The notes under the pieces: generated by a model
Database searches by the model: none
Told to the model about the DNA's origin: nothing
The model's input: the letters and a program-made list of their open reading frames with translations, nothing else
NCBI GenBank assembly: GCA_030544215.1
Contig: JARZZO010000004.1
Coordinates: 46,737,980 to 46,801,979, forward strand
DNA: 64,000 nt
Direction of reading: 5' to 3'
Source of the DNA: Zantedeschia hybrid cultivar
Taxonomy: Eukaryota > Streptophyta > Magnoliopsida > Alismatales > Araceae
Shown here: piece after piece, positions 1 to 9,849 of the stretch
How positions within the stretch are numbered: position 1 is the stretch's first letter
Layout: the number at the start of each line of letters is the position of its first letter
Position numbers and translations under genes: made by a program

Positions 1-821
1 CATGGAACATTATAAATTTGTAATCTTGGTATTATGATATTTATTTTTTTATTATGTGTTTATGATTGCTCATTTAAATTAGATTTAAATTAGCATGCTT
101 AAACTTAATACTATTGTTTTTCGAAAATTCTAAATCCAAATTTTGTTTGGTCCCTGGTTTTATGAAACCAAAATTATTATTATTTTCGAAAGATTTCTTT
201 AGCCATTTGATGTACAATTCATATGTGGTTTGTTTAAATAAAACACATGGTGGTCATGGACGAGCATTTATTGTGGATATGGAATGTGATTGTGTGGTTT
301 GTTATTTATTTATAAATAGAGGTCTGCGAACCTCTCCCTCTCATATTCCAATGTATTTCTACCTCCCTCCTTGATGTAATTGCCATAAGGCTTCCTCTTT
401 CTATAAATTATCTTGTAATTGATAATTATGAAGTAATTTGATCGAGGCGGCTGCACGCGGAGCGAGGATGATCCACAACTGCCGACCAGATGAAAATGAA
501 GGAGTTCATTGAATCCATGGGTTTGCAGACTCATGATATAAGTTGTTATGTTATGTATGTGTGTGAGTTTGACTGTCTGGCTCAAGTCAAACCACAGTAC
601 CGTCCATGACCACACTAATGACATGTATGTGATGCGTGTGCTTTATATTTGCTAGGTTATTAGTATTTATAATATATTCGATATATTTAATACTATCACC
701 TAGGATGAGACCAAACTAAATAAGTAAAACCTTCGTAACAAATTCTAAGCCGTAGTGCGAGTCATTGAGAATACACCGCGTGGCTCTCCATCAATATGAT
801 TAATAGAACTTAATACAGTGG

Positions 822-1139
822 TGGCAGATACTATGTGTTTACCTGAGGTTTGCCATCGTCTGTTGAGAGGACTGTTGATCATGGCATTAGATGCCTTTGG
901 ATAAGAGTAGAGGAACGATATAGTTATCCACGTGTTTACCCGGGAACTATATTTCTACTCTACTCTGTCACGTATTGATGGTAATGCTTAGACCGGGGAT
1001 AATGGTATACTGTGTTTATCCGAGACCATTAATAACCTAGGATCCAAAATATGATCGGATATTGCAAGGAGTTGCAATTATCATGAGATGATTGCTCTGA
1101 GATAGTTGTATGATACTACGTGTTTACCCGAGGTCATAC
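822..1139 (+). repeat. Array of four stem-loops with a shared loop motif in the Copia-1 leader
   Basis: The stem-loops lie at 822-855 (TGGCA/TGCCA), 904-961 (ATATAGTT/AACTATAT plus an outer AGAGTAGA/TCTACTCT), 1000-1031 (TAATGGT/ACCATTA) and 1108-1139 (GTATGA/TCATAC). The stems differ completely, yet the loops share GTGTTTACCYGRG preceded by ACTAY or similar. Changing stems around a constant loop point to a structure selected as RNA. Copia-2 and Copia-3 have a homologous array at the same place but with a different loop motif. Confidence 0.75.
1061..1078 (+). repeat. Invariant leader hairpin ATTGCAA-GGAG-TTGCAAT
   Basis: A perfect 7-bp stem closes a 4-nt GGAG loop. The 16-nt core TTGCAAGGAGTTGCAA is identical in the Copia-2 leader (57253-57268, minus) and the Copia-3 leader (40282-40297, minus), although the surrounding sequence has diverged. 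TTGCAA is itself a palindrome, so it could also pair between two RNA copies. Confidence 0.75.
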
Positions 1140-1322
1140 TGTGATGCTTGGAGATTATGATCCCTACTAGGATACAGTCGGCGTCTCCCGTTCCGTATAT
1201 CTGAAGGTTATACAGTCCGTCGAAAATTAGTGGGAGTAAAACTAGATAATAAAAGACCATATCTTGTTTTAGTTAATCTGAATATCTGCTAATTATCATT
1301 TGATTATCTCCTGTAGGCTAGA

Positions 1323-4300
1323 ATGTCGCACCATAACCCGTTGCGAGGCATACTTGATGCCAACCGTTTGACAGGCACCAATTACTCAGATTGGCTCAGG
1401 AACCTGAAGATTGTCCTCAGGTCTGAGCAGATTGCCTACGTCTTAGATAATGAACCTCCTGCTGAACCAGCATTAGATGCCCCAGAGGAGGAAATGATAG
1501 CATATGAAAAATGGAAGGAAGATTCCACCATGGCCCAATGCTACATGTTAGCCTCTATGAGTAATGAGTTGCAGAGGCAACATGAAGAGATGGATGCTAG
1601 ATCCATCATGCTCCATTTGAAGGAGCTATTTGGTGAGCAGAGCAGAATCGAACGATATGAGATATCGAAGAATCTGTTCAAGGCTCAAATGGCAGAGGGA
1701 ACTTCAGTGCAGAATCACGTGCTGAAGATGATTGAGTGGGTGGAGAGGCTGGATGCTCTTGGGATTACACTTCCCAAGGAGATGCACACAGACCTCGTGT
1801 TGTCTTCACTTCCACAGTCATCTGCTCAGTTCATCGTTAATTTTAACATGAACAAGATCCAGGCCACCTTAGCTGAACTACTGAACATGTTAAAGACTGT
1901 TGAAGGGAACCTTGTGAAGGATAAACCCCAAGTCCTCATGGTTGGTAAGACCAACAGAAAAAGACTTGCAGTCCAAGCTTTTCGTAAGAATAATAACAAG
2001 GTTCAGAGGAAGGCAAAGGTTGTCAAGAAAGACAAAGGAAAAAGTGCTGAGAAAGGTGATTGCTTCTACTGTCACCAGAAAGGCCATTGGAAGAGGAATT
2101 GCAAAGAATATCTCAAGGACAAGGCTCAAAGAACTGTGAAGCAGCAGGACGCTTCAAGTATCTATATGATAGATATAAACTTGTCAATAAGAGATTGTAC
2201 ATTATGGGTATTAGATACTGGATGTGTATCTCATATCTGCAATTCTGTGCAGGCACTGACAAGAAGACGTAAGCTGAGAACCGGCGAGGTGGAGCTGAGG
2301 CTAGGTAATGGCGCAAGAGTTGCGGCGATCGCTGTAGGGACAGTGAAGCTCAAGCTACCATCCGGAGACACATTTTTATTAGATGGATGTTATTATGTAC
2401 CTAGCATAATAAGGAACATCATTTCTATTTCATGTTTAGATAGAATTGGATACAATTTAAATTTTGGGAACAATAGTTGTTCAATTTATTTTGAAAACAA
2501 ATTAATAGCTTCTACTATATTATCTAATGGTTTGTATCTATTAAATGTGTCTCATGATAATTTACACATCGGTTCTTCAATTAAAAGAAGTAAGTATGAA
2601 ATGAACAAAGCCTACTTGTGGCATTGTAGGCTTGGACACATTGGTGAAAATAGACTCCAAAGGATGCATAAAGATGGATACTTAGATCCATTTGATTATG
2701 AATCATATGCAACCTGTGAGTCATGTTTAATAGGTAAAATGGCTAAGTCTCTATTTAGTGGAACTGAAGAACGAGCCAAAGACATATTAGAACTCATACA
2801 TTCAGATGTATGTGGTCCTATGTCAACCCAAGTCATTGGTGGTTTCTCATACTTCATTACATTCACTGATGATTACTCAAGGTTTGGATATATATACTTA
2901 TTATAGTATAAATCTGAAGCCTTTGAGAAATTCAGAGAATTTAAGAATGAAGTAGAAAAACAAACAGGAAAGAGTATAAAAACCATCCGATCCGATCAGG
3001 GTGGTGAATACTTGAGTATAGAGTTCATTAAAAACTTAAAGGATAATGGTATCCTTTCTCAGCTTACACCTCCTTATACACCTCAGATGAATGGTGTATC
3101 AGAAAGGAGAAATCGCACATTAATGGAAATGGTGCGATCCATGATGAGCATGTCCAAATTACCAATGTCCTTATGGGGATATGCACTTAGCTCGGCTATG
3201 TACGTCCTGAACAAGGTACCCAGCAAATCTGTTGAAACCACTCCATATGAGATATGGAATGGAAGGAAACCAGACCTTAAACATGTTAAAGTCTGGAGAT
3301 GTCCTGCTCATGTTAAAAGATATGACGCAGATAAGCTGGAATCAAGAACTGACAAATGCATATTTGTGGGATATCCAAAGGAAACTTATTGATATTACTT
3401 TTATCATTCTGGCGAACAAAATGTGTTTGTGGCCAGGAGAGCTATCTTTCTGGAAGAAGATTATATTCTCCAGAAGGACAGTGGGAGTAAAGTAATTCTG
3501 GAAGAAATTCTAGACCCACAAACGGGTAATGGTTCATCAGATGAACCGTCAGTTTCTAAACCTATTCAAAATGATACAAAGGAACCTCGTAGGTCTGAAA
3601 GAGTATTTAAACCACCAGAAAGATATGTGGGACATATTAATTTGGATGGTTCAAGGATACCCTACAATGAGGATGATGATCCAAAGACTTACCAAGAGGC
3701 CATTAAAAGTCCAGAGGCCGGGAAATGGCGGGAAGCCATGAATTCTGAAATACAGTCCATGTACATCAACCAAGTTTGGAACTTGGAAGATTTACCCGAT
3801 AGTATAGTACCTATCGGCTGCAAATGGATCTTTAAAAGAAAGATCGGTGCAGATGAACGTATTGAGACTTATAAAGCAAGATTAGTGGCGAAAGGCTATC
3901 GTCAAAGACAAGGTGTTGACTATGACGAAACCTTTTCACCTGTTGCTATGATTAAGTCCATCAGAATTCTTCTCGCCATTGCTGCCTACCATGATTATGA
4001 AATCTGGCAGATGGATGTGAAGACTGCCATCCTCAATAGAAACTTTGAGGAGGAGGTGTATATGATACAGCCAGAAGGATTCACATCCAAAGAATCTCCA
4101 GACATGGTATGCAAGTTGCAGAGGTCTATTTATGGACTGAAGCAAGCTTCCCGAAGCTGGAACATAAGATTTGATGAGGCAATCAAATCTTATGGCTTCA
4201 TTAAGAATGAAGATGAGCCCTGTATATACAAGAAAAACAGTGGGAGCGCAATCACATTTCTGATTCTTTACGTTGACGACATCCTACTCATTGGGAATGA

Positions 4301-5249
4301 TGTAGGAATGATGTCATCAGTAAAGATATGACTGTCAAAGAACTTCTCCATGAAGGATTTGGGAGAAGCATCTTACGTATTAGGAATACGGATCTATAGA
4401 GATAGATCAAAGAAGATGCTAGCTTTAACCCAATCCATGTACATAGAAACTATTGTCAAAAGGTTTGGCATAGAAAATTCCAAGAGAGGTCTCATACCGA
4501 TGAGACATGGAATTTCACTCTCTAAAGGTCAGTCTCCCAAGACACCTAAAGAGAGGGCTGTGATGGATAAAGTCTCCTATGTTTCTGCCATAGGGTCCAT
4601 CATGTATGCCATGCTATGTACCAGACCTAATGTAGCATATGCTCTAAGTGTTACAAGCAGACATCAAGCAGATCCAGGTGATGAACACTGGAAGGCTGTG
4701 AAATGCATCCTTAAGTACTTGAGAAGGACTAAGGATCTATTTCTAACCTATGGAGGAGGAGACTTAAAGCTGCAAGGATACACTGACTCGAGTTTTCACT
4801 CTGATCCTGACGACAGCAAGTCAACATCAGGTTTTGTTTTCACACTCAACGGGGGAGCAGTGAGCTGGAAAAGTTCCAAGTAGGAAACCACTGCTGATTC
4901 GACAACGGAAGCCGAGTATATTGCTGCTGCTGAAGCCGCCAAGGAAGCTGTATGGATGAAGAAATTCATCGGCGATCTTGGTGTGGTGGAAAGCATATAT
5001 GGTCCCGTCCCACTGCTGTGTGACAACAATGGGACGATTGCTCAAGCAAAAGAGCCGAGGTCTCATCAAAAGTCGAAGCACATTCTACGGCACTTTCATC
5101 TGATCAGAGAGATTATAGCTCGAGGAGATGTCGTGGTGGAAAGAGTTCCTTCAGCCGACAACATAGCAGATCCACTTACAAAGCCTTTGTCTCAAAATGT
5201 CTTTGAGCGTCACTTAGAGAATATGGGTATTCTGTATAAAAGTGATTAG
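1323..5249 (+). pseudogene. Copia-1 gag-pol polyprotein, one frame with four in-frame stops
   Basis: A single 1308-codon frame encodes the copia polyprotein and is broken by stops at 2904 (TAG), 3390 (TGA), 4329 (TGA) and 4881 (TAG), with no net frameshift. In order: UBN2-type gag (residues about 20-205); CCHC knuckle CFYCHQKGHWKRNC (about 247); protease VLDTGCVSHIC (about 298); integrase zinc finger HCRLGH...CESC (434 on) and catalytic core (D in IHSDVCGP about 494, RSDQGGEY about 556, E in GVSERRNRTL about 592); RT with LYVDDILLIGN (about 983); RNase H with GYTDSSFHSD (about 1153), TEAEYIAA and ADPLTKPL. The ATG was chosen because Copia-2 starts at the same place. Comparison with Copia-2 suggests the stops replaced Lys, Gly, Trp and Gln codons. 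All catalytic motifs are still visible, so the copy is disabled but not old. Confidence 0.9.
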
Positions 5250-5258
5250 CTTTAGTCC

Positions 5259-5269
5259 AAGTGGGACAT
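5259..5269 (+). other. Polypurine tract of Copia-1
   Basis: AAGTGGGACAT lies directly before the 3' LTR start TGTTAGTATTA and 10 bases after the gag-pol stop. Copia-2 has AAGTGGGAGAT at the same place. This tract primes plus-strand DNA synthesis in reverse transcription. Confidence 0.8.
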
Positions 5270-6847
5270 TGTTAGTATTAGATGGTCTCATAGCCAATAC
5301 GATACTATGTACTGATTCAGATTATTAATAAATAGCAATAATTCATTGTGTGTAATTAATTCGATCTATGTTTATCGTATCACGAAGAAATCCATGAACA
5401 TGTGCAATAGTCTTCGGATTATTATGAGATCATAATTACGGGACCGAAGATTTATAAACACATGTTCTTAATTGTTCCTAGTCATAGGATGCTTGAGATA
5501 GGACATCGAACATCCGGATAGACTAGTATAGGTTACTTCAGCTCATATGATAAGGGTGACTGATCCCATAAGTCACTTGTGTGGAGACACTATGCTGGAC
5601 CTGTAGGTGCTCATTGGTGAATGAGTTCACTGAACTGATCCGACTATGAATCGCTGGATGGTAAACACCTCACTGTTAACCAACTCGATTCTTTTGTCAC
5701 GGTTGCGTAGATGATCCTTGGACCTGAGACGCCAAAGATATCTTGTTAGTAGGTTTCTGAACTTTGACCTTGACTAACGAATCCCTAACCATAGGTTATC
5801 AATAAGTCAAGCGATCGGGTTCAGGGAAATGCCCTCGAAGGTAATTGTGTGTTCAATACGGGATCATCCGCTCTCAGTAGTTTAAGAGAGAATGTTCCGG
5901 GAATGATGCGCTTAAAGTCCCTGGCCAGGGCGGACTCTGTATTCGATAAAGAGTTATCGGATTCAGATTAGCGGCATCTGATTCAAGTGAACCGGCCGAA
6001 TAGGGTTTAACAGTAAACCATACCCTAGGTCGATTCGGGAACATTGCATGGATGAAGGATTATATCCGCGCGCTAACCGATGACAGAAAGATTCCAATAG
6101 AGGGTTGCGATAACCCCAGTGCCATCTAGGATCAGGCAATGTTGCTTGGCATCCAACGTGATCGGAAGTCCGTCTGAATTTATTGTGGGACAATAAATTC
6201 GGCTGATTAATTGAATATAAGGATATTAATTAATTCAGTGGATCAGTAAAAGGTTACTGGGCTATTAACTGGACTGGTATTTGGGCCTAGAGGGTCACAC
6301 GCAAATGGTTTTCAAGTCAATGGATAATCCGACAGGATTTCGGATAAGTCTGGGTTTTTATGAAAAATCGCAAATAGACTTATTATAAAAGAACGGATTC
6401 TACGTCGGGGGCCAGCAACCCTAACCTAGCGGTCGTTCTTTCTCTCTCTCTCTCCTCTCTTCTGAGCGTGCGACACGAGGCGGCCATCTGGAGGCTCTGC
6501 TTCGATTCCCGACTGCTCCGCCTTTCGTCTGACGGGAGATTCCGAATCTACATGTCACGGCAGATTACACGCAGCCAGACGGGATCTACGAACGCTGCAT
6601 CGAGCGAGGAGGCGAGGACGATCCATCACGAGGAGAACCGCGTGGATACCACTAGAGGTCGTGCATCTGCGCGACTTGCGGCATCGCTCCGACGGAACCA
6701 GAAAACGAACGCGGATTCGAATCCGCGCAAGGTAAATCCGATTTACTCCGGTCTTGTTTTGTTGATCAAAACGGGATGGATCCGATTCCAAAATTATTTT
6801 TTATTCCGCTGTGTTTTTGGTCGGATCCCGACACAGCGATCCCAACA
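5270..6847 (+). repeat. 3' LTR of Copia-1 (1578 bp)
   Basis: It starts TGTTAGTATTAGATGG just after the polypurine tract and ends ...CCCAACA at 6847, keeping the TG...CA ends of LTRs. It aligns along its length with the LTRs of Copia-2 and Copia-4, for example the block around 6128-6180 (CAGGCAATGTTGCTTGGC and following). A CT-rich run at 6440-6460 lies in the 3' half. Reading frames inside it are short and not conserved, so none is called. Confidence 0.85.
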
Positions 6848-7350
6848 CGAAGTACCATGATGTTAGATTTTTTTCAAAGATTTGCAGATAAGTTGTACAG
6901 AGATTAAGCAAACAAGTGGATGTTTAACGTTATTTTAGGTTTCCTTGTTGGGTTATTTGGATTCAATTAATCACAAATTCACTCAAGGGGTAGGATCCTA
7001 GTTTCAGTTCAATTTCCACCGTTATACTCTATGACTTTCTCTCACAACGTTATGAAAATCTAACCAGGACTTCGATTGGTACAGCCAGCCTGATGAACAA
7101 GGAGGAATACCTTGATTTTGGGGACTTACGGACGTCTTTAACGCCAACCACTCTAGTCTGATCGAGGGACCGACCTAATCAGAGAGAGGTGAAGACGTCA
7201 AGAAAGGTGTTCCTAAGAGAAAATGGGGGTGTTAGCCCCAGTGCGTATGACCTGTGGCCGGGATGGCCTCTAATGCTTATTACGTAATGTGTAGTAGCAA
7301 GCAGATCAGAAATCTGAGAACTGAAGAAAAAAAAAAAAATAAGAAACTGC

Positions 7351-7505
7351 CTGAAACGCGTCGCTGTCGGTCGACGCTATTCAAACAGAACCTTAGTTTT
7401 TTTCGCAGAATCTCAGGCAGCAAACAACAGAGAAAATTGCCTGAAAGGCATCGTGGTATGGCGACGCGGTATGAAACACGTCGCTGTTCCTGGACGCTTT
7501 TCAGG
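7351..7505 (-). repeat. Hairpin cluster in Tat-a LTR
   Basis: Three interrupted palindromes: 7351-7383 (CTGAAACGCGTCG ... CGACGCTATTCA), about 7440-7470 (CTGAAAGGCATCG ... CGACGCGGTATGAAAC) and 7472-7505 (TGAAACACGTCG ... GACGCTTTTCAGG). The arms pair with few mismatches around 8-10-nt loops. The core GCGTCG/CGACGC is the same as in the Tekay LTR hairpins, a different retroelement lineage. Confidence 0.7.
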
Positions 7506-8786
7506 TCGTAGAATCAACAATTAAGGAGGAATTTTTGGATCGATTCCTCCTCAAACAAACAAGATGAAAGCAGTAAATAATCGGCTCATGCAATTCTTTT
7601 TTCTATTTCAATTTTCAATTTTTAACAAGATGATTTCATCATATAAACAACAAAACATTCAATCAATCACACATGCTTCTTATCACAATCACAACTCCCC
7701 AATCAATCAAACGGGGAGGGCAAGATCTTGCCGCAATGTTGTGCACGTGGTGCACGTGGGAATAACAACTAAACTGAAAACTCACCGATCGGTGAGGGCG
7801 TGTCGAGAGACACATATGGTGCACCGTAGGTGCTCGATTGATAAAAAACAAGAACAAAGATTAAAAGATGGTGAGACCAAGTCCCACCGTGATCGCCAAA
7901 AGCTGTGAGTGCTCAAATTAGGGTGCGATTATCATGAAAATTTATATTATTTATGTGACAAATAAATTTATTAAAAACTAAGTGAATGTGATCGTCAGAA
8001 ACTTTTAACTAAAAAGTTTCAAAAGAAAAGATTGATTGCTTACCTGTTTTGGAATTGGGAGATGTTTGAGTCCTTGATTCCCCTCCTTCAGTCTGCTGAA
8101 GAAAGAGAGCCCTTCTGACTTTGTTATTTCTTTGAATGCTTATAGGGCTTTGAGGATCGTCCAGATTTCCTTGTTATTGATTCTCTTAATCTCCTTTGTA
8201 CCTTGCAAGAAAGTGGAAAAAAAGAGAGAGGGAAAAACAATAAGAACTCAAATAGATGTAGTATATATTCCAACAGAAATTTTAATCATGCAATTTAAAC
8301 AAAGAACTCACTTGTTTTGATGGTCTTTTAAACCCCCTTAAACAAATATGTTTGAAATTATGCTAATGAGTGTGTGAAGCATGGAGTGATGTGATGAATG
8401 AGGTTTTGAACTAATATGGTGATGAAACCAACAGAGATTAACAAAAAGAACTAGGTTGGATGGCCCCTGAAAAGCCTTGGTCTTGAAAGCTCTTGAATGG
8501 ACGAAGAATTGATGAAGAAAGGATGCAGACTCCTAGAAGTAGCAGCGCTTCGATCCTTCAGCGTTTGGACATCGTCTCCTTCACTTTCGCCAAAATTCTT
8601 TACTCAATTTTCACTCAATTATCACTATCATCACTATCGTCACTAACTTTTTAATGACCAAGGGGTTGTTTATTTATAGGCTTAAGTTCACGCATCCGTG
8701 GTTATTAACAGATTCACATGAAAGAATTTGAAGTTTATCCAATTAAGAAACAGATAAACAGATTAATTCATCTTTATCTGTACTTA

Positions 8787-8999
8787 TCTAAAACGCGTCG
8801 CCCATGGGAGAAGACTTTTAGACTAATTAAGATAAGGATAAACATCGGGAAGAAGAGACAGATTCAGCTTAGGAAACCTAAATGGCGTCGTGAATGGCAG
8901 ACGTCTTTTAGTTTATTAATAAATTAATTAAAAGTCAGATTAATAATCAAAACAGGAATAAAACCCTAAATAGCGTCTCCACATGTCGACGTCGTTTAG
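8787..8999 (-). repeat. Second hairpin cluster in Tat-a LTR
   Basis: Three more palindromes of the same class: 8787-8822 (TCTAAAACGCGTCG ... GACTTTTAGA), 8878-8911 (CTAAATGGCGTCG ... GACGTCTTTTAG) and 8966-8999 (CTAAATAGCGTC ... GACGTCGTTTAG). Here the outer arm reads CTAAA/TTTAG, while the cluster at 7351 reads CTGAAA/TTTCAG; both pair, so the arm changes are compensated. Confidence 0.7.
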
Positions 9000-9180
9000 A
9001 TTTTTTTCATATTTGATTAAAATTTGAGTTAAAATCAATTTAATTAATTAACTTAAATTATGTCTGTCTGACCCGATTAATCCAAAAAAATTAATTAATG
9101 ATGAAATATCAGACCACTTTGAGGCATTATTATATGATATGAAATTTACTCGAAATGATGTCAAAATTAGCGTGTCTACA

Positions 9181-9712
9181 AATAACAGTAAAATAATTTT
9201 TTGATATTATACAGCGCATCTAATCCAAGTGAGTTGACTATCTAAGATTTGACAGTTGACCATGTCCTAGGTTGACTCGAAAACTTTATATAAATGGAGG
9301 ATTATAGCGACACGATAATTGTTGACAGAATGATTTCTTGAGCAGGTTGCTGAACCCCATTATCTTCCAAGATCATACAGTGTTGCTTGGCACCCAACTT
9401 GATCGGAAGCTCAACAAAATTTACATAAGATGTTAATTCAATAAAATAATTAATTGAATATATGACATTAATTAATTACTCTAAGTCAATAAGGTGTTAT
9501 TGGATTTAACGGGTCGAAAATCAGACTGATACTTAGGCCTAAAGGGGTCATATTTAAATGGATTTTATATTAATTATAGGAATTTTGTGAATAGTCACCT
9601 GATTAATATAAATAAGTGCTATGTGGAGACCATTGGCCAAGATCTAGGGCTTCCCCCAGATTGGCCGCCCCTCCTCCCTCTCTTTCTCAGAGCCGTGAGC
9701 CCCGTACATATT
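9181..9712 (+). repeat. Fragment of a copia (Angela) LTR, + orientation
   Basis: It aligns with the middle and 3' half of the Copia-1 LTR: TGTTGCTTGGCACCCAACTTGATCGG here against the matching block near 6140, the AATTAATT...TTAATTAATT region, GGCCTAAAGGGGTCA, and a terminal CT-rich run. No LTR end remains. It starts immediately at the outer end of the Tat-a LTR, so Tat-a probably inserted into an older copia LTR. Everything is short and noncoding. Confidence 0.65.
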
Positions 9713-9849
9713 ATGTCCTGCACTTTTACAATACAGTAATGAATTTAGTTAATTTGGGTGGGACCAATTAACTAATTATGAAAACACATTAGACCAATGA
9801 TACTAGTAAGAATAGCCCACTAACCTAGTTAAAATTCTAAGTTTAAGTG
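9713..9849. other. Unassigned AT-rich filler
   Basis: I see no gene, terminal repeat or recognisable retroelement domain here. It links the copia LTR fragment to the truncated Tat LTR and may mark a deletion junction. Confidence 0.3.

Larger units (their letters stand above)
1..1322 (+). other. Copia-1 untranslated leader (3' half)
   Basis: This stretch has no long reading frame. It aligns block by block with the minus-strand leader of Copia-2 (57004 to about 58100): the block near 320-480 (CTCCCTCTCATATTCC, then GATCGAGGC...GATGATCCACAACTGC), the block 560-640 (GTTTGACTGTCTGGCTC), the block 690-790 (ACTATCACCTAGGATGAGACC), and the last block before the gag start. Conservation of noncoding sequence between diverged copies suggests RNA functions such as packaging, dimerisation or translation; that is inference. 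It holds four iterated stem-loops at 822-1139 and an invariant hairpin at 1061-1078. Confidence 0.8.
1..6847 (+). mobile_element. Copia-1, Ty1/copia retrotransposon, Angela (BARE-1-like) lineage, 5' end outside window
   Basis: The domain order gag, protease, integrase, RT, RNase H is that of Ty1/copia. The gag N-terminus (LTGTNYSDWLRNLKIVLRSE) resembles BARE-1/Angela gag, and the long LTR and long leader fit that lineage. Visible parts are the leader (1-1322), gag-pol (1323-5249), polypurine tract (5259-5269) and 3' LTR (5270-6847). By comparison with Copia-2, whose leader is about 2.7 kb, the 5' LTR and primer site lie roughly 1.4 kb upstream of base 1. The right end abuts CGAAG inside the gag-start region of a minus-strand Tat element, so Copia-1 is younger than that element. 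The target duplication cannot be tested because the other end is missing. Confidence 0.88.
6848..9180 (-). mobile_element. Tat-a: 5' LTR and leader of a minus-strand Tat Ty3/gypsy element
   Basis: Read on the minus strand the LTR starts TGTAGACACGCTAATTTTGAC at 9180 and runs left to about 6955. It aligns throughout with the LTR at about 21935-24092, for instance ATTCACTC...GGTAGGATCCTAG near 6970 and the splice-site-like TGATCGCCAAAAG near 7890. The homology continues left through the leader to the gag-start region at 6848, where Copia-1 interrupts it. The rest of Tat-a lies left of Copia-1, outside the window. The exact LTR end and primer site are not clear. Confidence 0.65.
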
